The notes beneath the pieces were generated by a model. That model saw nothing but the letters and a program-made list of their open reading frames with translations, did not search any database and was not told where the DNA came from. From Streptosporangiaceae bacterium NEAU-GS5 (GTDB taxonomy: Bacteria > Actinomycetota > Actinomycetes > Streptosporangiales > Streptosporangiaceae), in contig JAGFNW010000031.1 in NCBI GenBank assembly GCA_017592665.1, forward strand, positions 33,948-97,947: a DNA stretch of 64,000 nucleotides, written 5' to 3'. The first letter of the stretch is position 1. Each line of letters starts with the position of its first letter. Below, piece after piece: positions 51,916-60,068 of the stretch. The position numbers and the translations under genes are program-made.

Positions 51916-52090
51916 GGCCCCCACCCAGGGGCCCGGCCCCCACCCAGGGGCCCGACCTCCGCACGAAGCCCACCCTCCACACAGAGCCCCGCCCACCGCA
52001 CGAAGCCCGACCACTGCACGAAGCCCGCCCTCCGCACAGGGCCCCGCCCTCCACACGAAGCCCACCCTCCGCACAGCGGCCCGACCACCG
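51916..52090. repeat. GC-rich tandem repeats after the GH87-like gene
   Basis: A perfect 19-bp tandem duplication (GGCCCCCACCCAGGGGCCC at 51916-51934 and 51935-51953) is followed by eight degenerate units of 18-19 bp (51956-52090), consensus CCTCCGCACGAAGCCCGC. The strand is strongly C-rich. The rest of 51900-52333 holds no gene; the first pair can fold as a terminator of the upstream gene. Confidence 0.8.
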
Positions 52091-52333
52091 CGGCGCTCGG
52101 TCGCCGCCGATCCCATAAGCGACCCATGACCGAGGCCGCCCTGCACCTACGTCCACAGCAACGCGCTGCCCGCCGACCTCACCGGCCCCACCGCCCCCGC
52201 CATTGCATGACGGCCCGAATAAATTCCCCTCCCCCAGTGACCGGACCCCGCCATCCGACCGCGCATCTGCCTCGAATCGCCTCACAGCAGTGCGCACCAG
52301 GGTGCACGCGAACCCAAGTCAGGGGGAACAACT

Positions 52334-52552
52334 GTGTCCAGGATTCTCGCGACCATCGGGGTAGTGCTGTTTGCGCTGACCTCGGTCACTTTCTCAGCAA
52401 GCGGGGCCAGCGCAACCCCGAGCGCCTGTCACGACGGCATGAGCATGTACAACGCCTACGCGGCCAACGGCTACAACCAGAGCGCGTGGGCCCTCTGGCT
52501 GACCCTGAGTGACATGGGCTGCTTCGAAGAGGACGACCGCATGATCGCCTGA
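52334..52552 (+). CDS. small secreted protein, two cysteines
   Basis: A 72-residue protein from GTG 52334, seven bases after AGGGGG. Signal peptide SRILATIGVVLFALTSVTF, Ala-x-Ala cleavage near residue 27, then a mature peptide of about 45 residues with two cysteines (SACHDGMSMYNAY and DMGCFEEDD) that may form one disulfide. No family recognised. Isolated between two repeat-rich zones. Confidence 0.72.
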   Translation: MSRILATIGVVLFALTSVTFSASGASATPSACHDGMSMYNAYAANGYNQSAWALWLTLSDMGCFEEDDRMIA

Positions 52553-52753
52553 CAATAGATCCGCCGACCCAACCGCTCCGCCCCCGCCACACCGCGGGAC
52601 CCCACCCCACCCCAGCCGCGCCACACCGAGACACAGCCCTGCGCCACACCGCCCCTGCACCACACCACCCGCGCATGCCCCCAAGACCCACTCCGAAGCC
52701 CGACCGGACACTTGCCCAAACGGCCCCCGAGCCTCGCCCGTTGACAGTGGTGG

Positions 52754-53016
52754 TGCCTCCGGCGGGGGCGCTCCAGCTCCGGGATGGTGTCCATCCCCGT
52801 CTGCTCTAGACCCTTGGCGAGCTCAGCAGACCGTCTCCTACGGCTCAAGCCCGGCCGTGCGGCTTGGCGTCGGGGTTGCTGTGGAAGGTGCCCGTGTTGA
52901 TGTACACGCGAGGCCGGGCTTGCCCCTTCGTCGTCGGCCCGCTTCTGCTTCGCTCCGGGTCGAGAGCAGACGGGATGGATTTGGGGGCACGCCCCAGGGC
53001 CAGGGGGTGGCGGCGC
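52754..53016 (-). repeat. dispersed 0.26-kb repeat, copy A
   Basis: Minus-strand copy. Its 231-bp core (52754-52984) matches copy B with three mismatches that I can see; beyond the core a GCGCCGCCACCCC-type segment is shared with an indel. It ends at GGAGGCA in both. The preceding 52553-52753 is C-rich, with no gene. The core has hairpins including CGTGT..ACACG and GGGATGG..CCATCCC. An apparent protein frame ending INTGTFHSNPDAKPHGRA is not conserved as a gene in copy C. Confidence 0.9.
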
Positions 53017-53728
53017 TGGTGGTGCTCATCTTGAGTCGGCCCGCGTCCTGCAGGTATGTGGTCGCCAGTCACGTCTGCCGTGCCGCCGACATCGCCACGC
53101 TGGCATTGCTGGTCGCGTCCACCGTGTCGCCGACATCGCCGCGCATCATCGACACCATCGCGCTGGCATTGCTGGTCGAGTCCGTGGCGTCCATCGTGTC
53201 GCCGACACTGTCGCGCCGGGTAGCGCCGGTCGTGTCCGCCGCACCGGTCCTGTCGCACCGGTCCTGTCGCGCCGGGTAGCGCCGCCGCACCGATCGTGTC
53301 CGCGAGGGGCGCGGGTGACCGGCTGGCGTGGGTGGCCCGGTTGGCCCGGGTTGTCGGTCGCGCTGAGGGTCGGTTTGTCGCGTTTGGCCGCGTTGGCCGA
53401 GGTGCTGGCAGGTCTGTTGCGGCTCGGCGAGGGTTTCGGTCCTCGCCGCCTGAGGCCCATGGCGGGCTCGTGGCGGCCCAGGTCGAGCGCGGCGCGGAGC
53501 GGATCACACTTGTCGTCCCTATGGCACAATGCGAGCGCTTTCCGATCAACGAACCTGTGCCACAGGGACGACAAGTAACATCAACAACTCCTCGGGGCCG
53601 GGGCGGCGGCCACGGAGAGATCCATGCGACCAGGCGAGCGGGACCGGAAGCATCGATTACGTCGGGTCCGGAACCTGTCCGCGCAGCGGCGAGCCTATCC
53701 GCGGCCGCAAACCATGACGAACCGCCCC
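53017..53728. other. repetitive segment between inverted repeat copies A and B
   Basis: About 710 bases without a confident gene. A CGCTGGCATTGCTGGTCG unit occurs at 53098-53115 and 53161-53178 (63 apart), and a 21-bp CTGTCGCGCCGGGTAGCGCCG occurs at 53208-53228 and 53264-53284. Further right the sequence is G-rich on the plus strand. A 21-bp inverted repeat follows at 53508-53576. Confidence 0.6.
53508..53576. repeat. 21-bp inverted repeat with 27-base spacer
   Basis: Left arm 53508-53528 (ACTTGTCGTCCCTATGGCAC plus A) and right arm 53556-53576 are complementary except for one position. The spacer GCGAGCGCTTTCC region is unpaired. It could be a miniature element, an RNA hairpin or a protein site. 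Confidence 0.8.
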
Positions 53729-53987
53729 GCGCCGCCACCCCCGGCCCCGGGCCCCTCCAAATCCATCCCGTCTGCTCTCGACCCGGAGCGAAGCAGAAGC
53801 GGGCCGACGACGAAGGGGCAGGCCCGGCTTCGCGTGTACATCAACACGGGCACCTTCCACAGCAACCCCGACGCCAAGCCGCACGGCCGGGCTTGAGCCG
53901 TAGGAGACGGTCTGCTGAGCTCGCCAAGGGTCTAGGGCAGACGGGGATGGACACCATCCCGGAGCTGGAGCGCCCCCGCCGGAGGCA
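53729..53987 (+). repeat. dispersed 0.26-kb repeat, copy B
   Basis: Plus-strand copy, outward-facing partner of copy A, core 53757-53987. It ends 23 bases before the TetR remnant. Core begins CCAAATCCATCCCG and ends CCCCGCCGGAGGCA. Confidence 0.9.
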
Positions 53988-54010
53988 TCCTCACTAGTCT
54001 CCGGTCGCCT

Positions 54011-54215
54011 ACGCGGTAGCGGCTCGGCGGGCCATGTCGGCGAGGACGTCGATCTGGCAGTCGAGGTGGTGATGCGCCACGACACGGGCCGGGGCCTCGT
54101 GCTGCGCTGGGTGGCAGCGTTGAGGATGGTGCAGCCGCGGAAGGCAGGTTCCTCGTGCCACTGTGCCAGGGGCGTCGAAGACCGCGGCCAGATGGCCGGC
54201 CCAGGGCTGGCGGGC
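54011..54215 (-). pseudogene. decayed TetR-family regulator, C-terminal remnant
   Basis: Read across three frames on the minus strand: HLAAVFDA, then PLAQWHEEPAFRGCTILNAA, then HEAPARVVAHHHLDCQIDV and LADMARRAATA to TAG at 54011-54013. The FRGC-x-x-x-N-A-A motif and following helices are typical of a TetR ligand domain. Two frameshifts and no N-terminus make it a remnant. Between it and 54321 a GGCCACAGCG/CGCTGTGGCC hairpin (54225 and 54279) may terminate the neighbouring gene. Confidence 0.6.
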
Positions 54216-54320
54216 GCCCCGGCCGGCCACAGCGCCGCCACCACCCTGGGCTGGACGCGCGCTTTGCGCGGCGGGCGCCGCTGTGGCCGTCGCCGGGGTG
54301 CTGGCTGGGGAGGCCCGGCA

Positions 54321-55178
54321 CTAGTCGAGGCGGGGAAGTCCGATTGGGTTGGGGAACGGCATCTCGCCCGACTGCCCGACCGCCAGCGCGACCGGCTTGA
54401 GCAGCTGATACAGCGCCTCAGGATCTTCGACCACCCGATAGGGCGGCGCCGCCAGAGCGTCGGTCCGCTTTTCGATGCCCCTGCGCAGAGCACGCCCGGC
54501 GTCGGTCGCCTGTCCCTGGTCGTCGAGCAGCCCGCGATCGGCCAGTTCCGCCTCGGCCGCGGCCCACTCTTCCCGGGACCAGCCGCGGGCATCCTGCATC
54601 AACTGCGGCGACACATTTCCGACGGCGCACGCGAGGACGTTGGCCTGGAGCCCGCCCAGCCCTTCCGCTACCAGCAGCGCCACGTGCCCGTCGCCCCGGT
54701 GCTCCCGGAGCGAGGTCGACGCCTGCCACAGCGCCTCGACCGGGTCCGCCGGCCACTCCAGATCCCGGTTGGCGGCGAACAACGGCCGCCCCGCCCCGTC
54801 AGCCGCCTCGACGACCCGCGTAAGCGCGGGAGTGGCGGCCTCCGCGACCTGCTCGACGTCTGGTGCGATCCTTCGCAGCGCGCCGGCCGCCGCCGTGGCC
54901 CGCGCGGCGAGGATCAGCTCCGGCGCCGCGAATCCCCAGGCATCCGGTACGGCCCGGCGTACCCGCGCGGGGTGGAACCCGTAGAAGGTCGCCTCGATCA
55001 CGCCCGGCTCCACCGCGCCGAGCGGGGCGCCCCGGCTGCCGAAGTAGCCCATCCAGAATCCGCGCAGCCCCACCTCCTTGTTGGCCGCGACGCACTCCCG
55101 CATGAAGTAGGTCACCGCGTGCAGCGGTTCGAGGACCGCCCAGAACTTCCTGGCGTACCTGGCGTGCGAATCATCCAC
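54321..55178 (-). CDS. SCO6745-family protein
   Basis: A 285-residue cytosolic protein of the actinobacterial SCO6745 family: RKFWAVLEPLHAVTYFMREC, GFWMGYFGSRGAPLG, VIEATFYGFHPARVRRAVPDAW and the helix-rich second half. Function unknown. The start, ATG 55178, overlaps the CrtC-like stop by eight bases, so the two are translationally coupled. The ribosome site GGAGGGAGG lies about 13 bases upstream. Confidence 0.88.
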   Translation of the reverse strand: MDDSHARYARKFWAVLEPLHAVTYFMRECVAANKEVGLRGFWMGYFGSRGAPLGAVEPGVIEATFYGFHPARVRRAVPDAWGFAAPELILAARATAAAGALRRIAPDVEQVAEAATPALTRVVEAADGAGRPLFAANRDLEWPADPVEALWQASTSLREHRGDGHVALLVAEGLGGLQANVLACAVGNVSPQLMQDARGWSREEWAAAEAELADRGLLDDQGQATDAGRALRRGIEKRTDALAAPPYRVVEDPEALYQLLKPVALAVGQSGEMPFPNPIGLPRLD

Positions 55179-56148
55179 GGGCCAATCCTCCCTCCGGGTG
55201 GCCGCCAGTCGCCGGGCGGGTGCCCAGTTCGTAGGCGGCGCCGTACGTGGTGCTGAGCTTCACCGGGGACGCGCCCTCGACCTGCAGTTCCATCGCGGCG
55301 ATCGAGCAGTTGAGGACATGGTGTTCCCCGCCGGAGGGGTCTTCGTAGACCCATTCGGCGAACCGCTCTTCCGGGGCGCTCACCCGGACCCACACCTTGA
55401 CGCCCTTGCCGGGCAGCACCGCCGCACATCCGTCCGGCAGCTCCCGGATCTGGGTGGCCGCGATCCGTTCCAGCCCTCCAAGGCGGTGCCGTACGCCGTC
55501 GAGGCAGAGCACGCCGTTGGCGACCCACGGAAGGGTGATCCCGCCGACCCGGATACGCCCGATCGCGACGTCGAACCAGGCGGACGGGTCGGTGGCGAAG
55601 TCCGTGCCGTGGAGCCAGATCCAGCGCTCGGCGTGTTCTGCGCCCCAGTTGTGGCCGATCATTCCCCGCCAGCCGTCGAGCACGAACTCCTCTCCCGCCG
55701 CGACGACCCGCCCGGATACCGTTATGTCGGGATAAGGGCTGGTCAGTTTCGTACGGGGAATGGGCGCCTTGTACATCCACTCACGAGGCAGGTGCCGCAA
55801 CGGCTCCTCGGATCCGTCGAACCGCAGATCCCAGGAGGCGCCCGGCACGTCACCGGCCAGGAATCCGTCACCCATGTGCCCGTGCGCGCCGATGACGACC
55901 GCCATGCCCGGCGCGACCGACACGTCGGGCACGGTCACCTTCACGGCGATGGGCCCGTCGGCGGAGAACCGGGTGAACCACACCGAACCGGTGGGCAGGG
56001 CCCCCGGCTGTTTGTGGACCGTGTAGCGGATCCACAGCCCGAGCGGCTCACTGGGATGGCATGCCTTGAGATAGAAGCTCTCGTAGTGCCCCCTGCCGGC
56101 CGGAATTTCGGGAAATCGCGCGGACAGACGGGCGTGCTCGATCGGCAT
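55171..56148 (-). CDS. CrtC/hydroxyneurosporene synthase-like lipocalin-fold protein
   Basis: About 325 residues. GRGHYESFYLKACHPS, then GLWIRYTVHK, SVWFTRFSADGP, GWRGMIGHNWGAEHAE and WIWLHG follow the pattern of the CrtC-like carotenoid hydratase/tocopherol-cyclase-like beta-barrel family in actinobacteria. No carotenoid genes are nearby, so a general lipid- or isoprenoid-binding role is as likely. ATG 56148 is used; GTG 56166 would add six residues. It leads the SCO6745 gene in a coupled operon. Confidence 0.75.
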   Translation of the reverse strand: MPIEHARLSARFPEIPAGRGHYESFYLKACHPSEPLGLWIRYTVHKQPGALPTGSVWFTRFSADGPIAVKVTVPDVSVAPGMAVVIGAHGHMGDGFLAGDVPGASWDLRFDGSEEPLRHLPREWMYKAPIPRTKLTSPYPDITVSGRVVAAGEEFVLDGWRGMIGHNWGAEHAERWIWLHGTDFATDPSAWFDVAIGRIRVGGITLPWVANGVLCLDGVRHRLGGLERIAATQIRELPDGCAAVLPGKGVKVWVRVSAPEERFAEWVYEDPSGGEHHVLNCSIAAMELQVEGASPVKLSTTYGAAYELGTRPATGGHPEGGLARG

Positions 56149-56190
56149 GGAAGCACGTTTCCACACGAAAGCGATACCGGCCAGGCCGGC

Positions 56191-57243
56191 TCAGGCGCGC
56201 GGACGGTTCCACCACAGGGTCAGGCCGGTCGCGAGCGCGATGAGGATGGCGGCCGCGGCGGCGAACAAGGCGGCGAGGTCGCGCTCCTCGTAGACGACCG
56301 TGAACGTGCTGGGCAGGTTGGCGAGGGCTTTCTGCAGCTCGTCGGCGTTCTGCGCGCGGTGGTACGAGCCGCCCGTGGTGGTCGCGATCTGCCGGAGCGC
56401 CGGCTCGTCTATGGTCAGCGGGTTGCGCCCGCGGTCGAAGCCGCCGAAGCCGCCACCGAAGCCGCCGCCGCGTCCGCCGAACCCGCCGCCGTCGACCTGG
56501 TTGCTGTCGCACACCATGGGGGCGGGCGTGGTCGTGCCGAAGCCGATGGTGAAGACGCGGACGCGCCGGAGCGCGGCCTCCTTGGCGGCGATCTGCGGGT
56601 CCACGCCCCGGGTGTTGGCGCCGTCGGTGAGCACGACGATCGCGCTGCTGGTGTAGCCGGTGCCGCCGGGCTTGGGCTGGGCGCCGGTCGGCGCGACGGA
56701 CGGGTCGATCTGCGCGATGGCGTCGAGCGAGGTCAAGATGGCCTGCCCGATCGCGGTGCCGCGCGAGGTGACCAGACCGTCGAGCGCGTCGATCACCGAA
56801 TCCAGGTCGTCGGTGGGAGGGACCAGGAGACCGGCGGTGCCCGAGAAGGTGACCAGGCCGATCCGCGGACCGCCCTTCTGGGATTCGATGAAGTCGGCGG
56901 CGGCCTTCTTCGCGGCGGTGATGCGGTTGGGGTCGACGTCGGTCGAGCACATGGAGCCGGAGATGTCGAGGGCGAGCAGGATCGTCGCCGAGGTCATCGG
57001 CACCGGCACCCTGGCCTGCGGCCGCGCGGCTCCGACGCCGAGCACGAGGAGCCCGGCCACGAAGAGCACCACGGGGATGCGTCTCCGCCATCGCGAGCGG
57101 CCGGGCATGGCCACCCGTACCAGCGCTATCGAGGTGACGCGGACCGCGGCGCGCTTGCGCCGGCGCCGCGTCCACCACCAGATCGCGAGGACCAGCGGCA
57201 CGGCCAGCAGGCCGAGCAGCAACATCGGCCACGAGAAGGACAT
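56191..57243 (-). CDS. VWA-domain membrane protein (BatA-like)
   Basis: A 350-residue membrane-anchored protein. Two hydrophobic spans near the N-terminus (PMLLLGLLAVPLVLAIWWW and VVLFVAGLLVLGVGAA) and one at the end bracket a von Willebrand A domain with the MIDAS motif ALDISGSM and a VVLTDGANT. A Gly/Phe-rich insert (GGGFGGRGGGFGGGFGG) follows the MIDAS-side helix. It overlaps the second VWA gene by one base. With MoxR and DUF58 it forms the bacterial aerotolerance-type chaperone module. Confidence 0.88.
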   Translation of the reverse strand: MSFSWPMLLLGLLAVPLVLAIWWWTRRRRKRAAVRVTSIALVRVAMPGRSRWRRRIPVVLFVAGLLVLGVGAARPQARVPVPMTSATILLALDISGSMCSTDVDPNRITAAKKAAADFIESQKGGPRIGLVTFSGTAGLLVPPTDDLDSVIDALDGLVTSRGTAIGQAILTSLDAIAQIDPSVAPTGAQPKPGGTGYTSSAIVVLTDGANTRGVDPQIAAKEAALRRVRVFTIGFGTTTPAPMVCDSNQVDGGGFGGRGGGFGGGFGGFDRGRNPLTIDEPALRQIATTTGGSYHRAQNADELQKALANLPSTFTVVYEERDLAALFAAAAAILIALATGLTLWWNRPRA

Positions 57244-58184
57244 CAGATCACCCGCCCCGAGCGGAAGATGGTGTGCACCGAGCCCGCCGTGAGCAGCAGC
57301 AGGGCGAGCGCGATGAACGCTCCGGCGAGTGGCAGTTGCTCGTCCTCGACGGTGAGCCGGAGCTCGATCGTCGAGGCGATCGCGTCGAGGTCGCCCGGGT
57401 CGGCGGCGGGATGATAGGCGCCGCCGGTGGTCTGCGCGATCGACTTGAGCGTGGCCTCGTCGAGCGCCGTGTGCAGGCGGAACCCGTCGACGCTCACGGC
57501 CGCCCCGGCCGCGGTGCCGATGCCGACCGTGTCGATGCGCACGCCCGCCTGCTGGGCCACGGCGGCCGCGGTCTCGGTGTTGTCGCCCAGGTCCTGGCCG
57601 TCAGAGAAGATCACGATCGTCGCCGAGCGCCAGTAGCCGAGACCGGGCGCGGAGCCGTCGCGTTCGACCCGCACCGGCTTACCGGATATCGCGGTCAGCG
57701 ACCCGATGATGGCCGTCCCCAGCGAGGTGCCGCCGCTGACCTTCAGCCGGTCGACGGCCGCGAGCGCCGCGGCATGGTCGCGGTCCGGCCGGGCGACGGT
57801 GAGCGCGCCCCGCTCGAACGCCACCACGCCGATGTCGACGCTGGCCGGCTGCGCCCGGATGAACGACCGCGCCGCCTTCTGCGCGGCCGCGAGCCGGGTG
57901 GGGGCCACGTCGTCGGCGCTCATACTGTTGGACACGTCCATGGCCAGGATGACGGTTCCGGCGGCCCGGGGCACGGGCACCGACGCCGTCGGGTCGGAGG
58001 CCGCGACCGCGAGGATCCCGAGGCCGGCGATGGTCAATCCGACGCCGAGATGTGCCCAGCGGCCGCGGCGCGTGGCGACGCCGGCGGAGGCCAGCGCGGC
58101 CGTACGCCGGCGTGTGAACACGACGGCGGCGACGGCGAGCCCGGCCGTAAGGACCAGGCCGAGCGCGAGCAGATAGAGGTTCAT
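57243..58184 (-). CDS. VWA-domain membrane protein
   Basis: A 313-residue protein with two N-terminal spans (LYLLALGLVLTAGLAVAAVVF), a MIDAS motif AMDVSNSM, VIFSDGQDLG and a C-terminal span. It resembles BatA/BatB-type partners of MoxR ATPases. One-base overlap with the downstream VWA gene, four bases with DUF58, implying coupled translation. Confidence 0.88.
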   Translation of the reverse strand: MNLYLLALGLVLTAGLAVAAVVFTRRRTAALASAGVATRRGRWAHLGVGLTIAGLGILAVAASDPTASVPVPRAAGTVILAMDVSNSMSADDVAPTRLAAAQKAARSFIRAQPASVDIGVVAFERGALTVARPDRDHAAALAAVDRLKVSGGTSLGTAIIGSLTAISGKPVRVERDGSAPGLGYWRSATIVIFSDGQDLGDNTETAAAVAQQAGVRIDTVGIGTAAGAAVSVDGFRLHTALDEATLKSIAQTTGGAYHPAADPGDLDAIASTIELRLTVEDEQLPLAGAFIALALLLLTAGSVHTIFRSGRVI

Positions 58185-59068
58185 TTTGGCCGGTCCCGGG
58201 TCCGGGCGACGACCTCGACGAGCGCCTCGGCCAGATCGCGATCGGTGTCGATGCGGTGGACGGGCACCCCTGCCCGGCCCATGCCGGCCGCCAGCCGGGC
58301 GTCGCGGTCGTCGACGGCGGCCCGGAAGCGTACGCGGAACAGCGGATCGCCGGAGTCGACGACGAGTTGCTCGCCGGTTTCGGCGTCCTCGACCACGATC
58401 AGCCCGGTCTCTGGCAGCACGTCGTCGGCGGTGTCCATGATGCGGAGGGCGACGACCTCGTGCCGCCGCGTCAGGCGCAGCAGCGACCGCTCCCAGTCGC
58501 CGTCGCCGATGAAGTCGGAGACCACGAGGATGAGGCAGCGGCGGCGGGCGAAGCGCGCGACCGCGTCGAGCATGGCCGCAAGATCGGTCGTCGCGCCGCC
58601 GCCCCGGGTCTTGGCCGTCCGTTCCAGCTCGGCGCCGATGCGGAGCACGTGCCGTCGATCGGCTCCGGGCGGTACGACGCGCAGGACGCCCGTGTCGAAG
58701 AGCAGGGCGCCGACGCGGTCGCCGCCACGGGCGAACAGGCGGGCGAGGACGAGCGCGAGCTCGGCGAGCACGTCGTGCTTGCCGCGGCCAGGCTTTCCGG
58801 CCGTCATCGAGGCGGACCGGTCGAGGACGAGCCAGACCGTCAGCTCGCGGTCCTCGTTGAACATGCGGATGTGCGGCTCATTCAGCCGTGCCGTCACGTT
58901 CCAGTCGATGTGCCGCGCGTCGTCGCCGTCGACGTACGCGCGAATGCCGGCGAAGTCGATCCCGGACCCGCGGGATACGGTGCGGTGGCCGCCTTGGATC
59001 CGCCCGTCTAGCCGGCGGAGGACCCGCCATTCCAGGCGGAGCAGAAGCTTTTCGGGCGCGGCGCGCAT
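58181..59068 (-). CDS. DUF58 domain protein
   Basis: A 295-residue cytosolic protein: GSGIDFAGIRAYVDGDDARHID is the DUF58 signature, followed by a VWA-like WLVLDRSASM. It links MoxR ATPases to VWA partners in such operons. ATG 59068 gives a normal N-terminus, four bases after the MoxR stop. Ribosome site GGTGAGC. Confidence 0.9.
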   Translation of the reverse strand: MRAAPEKLLLRLEWRVLRRLDGRIQGGHRTVSRGSGIDFAGIRAYVDGDDARHIDWNVTARLNEPHIRMFNEDRELTVWLVLDRSASMTAGKPGRGKHDVLAELALVLARLFARGGDRVGALLFDTGVLRVVPPGADRRHVLRIGAELERTAKTRGGGATTDLAAMLDAVARFARRRCLILVVSDFIGDGDWERSLLRLTRRHEVVALRIMDTADDVLPETGLIVVEDAETGEQLVVDSGDPLFRVRFRAAVDDRDARLAAGMGRAGVPVHRIDTDRDLAEALVEVVARTRDRPK

Positions 59069-59072
59069 GGGC

Positions 59073-60056
59073 TCACCGGCTCTGGAGGACGACTTCGGGC
59101 GCGGGCACGGCGGCCAGCACACGGTTGACGATCGTGTCGGCGTCCACGTCGTCGGCGAGCGCCTCGTACGACAGGACGATGCGGTGGCGCAGCACGTCGA
59201 GGGCCAGCTGGGCGAGATCGTGCGGGAGCACGTAGTCGCGGCCGCGCAGGAACGCGAGGGCGCGCGCCCCGATCACGAGCGCGATGGACGCGCGCGGGCT
59301 GGCGCCGTAGGAGACGTACCGCTCCAGTTCGCCGAGACCGGCGTTGCCCAGGGCGCGGGTGGCGGTGACCACGCGCACGGAGTAGTCGACGATGGCGGGG
59401 TCGACGTAGACCTCCAGCACCCGCTCCTGCATCCGGAGCAGGTCGTCCGTCGAGAGCATGGCCTGGGTCGGCTCGGGCGGCCGCAGCGCGCGGTTGACGA
59501 TCGCGTGCTCCTCGGCGCTGCTCGGATAGTCGACGACGACCTTCATCATGAAGCGGTCGACCTGGGCTTCGGGCAGCGGATAGGTGCCCTCGGACTCGAT
59601 GGGGTTCTCGGTCGCCATGACCAGGAACGGCTCCGGCACGTGGAACGTCTCGCGGCCGATGGTGACCTGGTGTTCCTGCATGACCTCGAGCAGGGCGCTC
59701 TGCACCTTGGCCGGGGCGCGGTTGATCTCGTCGGCCAGCAGCAGATTGGCGAAGACGGGTCCGAGCTCGGTCTTGAACTCGCCGGAATGCTGGTGGTACG
59801 TCCGGGTGCCGACCAGGTCGGCGGGGACCAGGTCGGGGGTGAACTGGATGCGCTGGAACTGCCCGTCGATGGCGGCGGCCAGCGACTTCACGGCGAGCGT
59901 CTTGGCCAGGCCGGGCACACCCTCGACGAGCAGGTGACCACCTGAGAGCAGGGCGATGGCCATGCGCTCCAGCAGCATGTCCTGTCCGACGATGGTGCGC
60001 TTGACCTCGAACATGACGTGCTCGAGCGGGTTCGGGCCCATGGGGGGAAAGCTCAT
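59073..60056 (-). CDS. MoxR family AAA ATPase
   Basis: A 327-residue AAA+ chaperone. Walker A is GVPGLAKT, Walker B LLLADEINRAPAK, with sensor segments TENPIESEGTYPLPEAQ (sensor 1 and Arg finger). It remodels protein partners, probably with the DUF58/VWA proteins encoded after it. GAAGGAACC precedes ATG 60056. Second gene of a protease-MoxR-DUF58-VWA-VWA operon; 12-base gap to the protease. Confidence 0.95.
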   Translation of the reverse strand: MSFPPMGPNPLEHVMFEVKRTIVGQDMLLERMAIALLSGGHLLVEGVPGLAKTLAVKSLAAAIDGQFQRIQFTPDLVPADLVGTRTYHQHSGEFKTELGPVFANLLLADEINRAPAKVQSALLEVMQEHQVTIGRETFHVPEPFLVMATENPIESEGTYPLPEAQVDRFMMKVVVDYPSSAEEHAIVNRALRPPEPTQAMLSTDDLLRMQERVLEVYVDPAIVDYSVRVVTATRALGNAGLGELERYVSYGASPRASIALVIGARALAFLRGRDYVLPHDLAQLALDVLRHRIVLSYEALADDVDADTIVNRVLAAVPAPEVVLQSR

Positions 60057-60068
60057 TGAGGTTCCTTC

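Noticed and set aside
52845..53738. 297-codon minus-strand frame through repeat copy A
   Set aside because: Low-complexity Arg/Ala sequence; the part in the repeat is not preserved as a frame in copy C.
55198..57414. 738-codon plus-strand frame
   Set aside because: Antisense to CrtC-like and VWA genes; no recognisable sequence.
57273..59945. 890-codon plus-strand frame across the VWA/DUF58/MoxR genes
   Set aside because: Antisense shadow of three well-supported genes; spans their boundaries without any domain.
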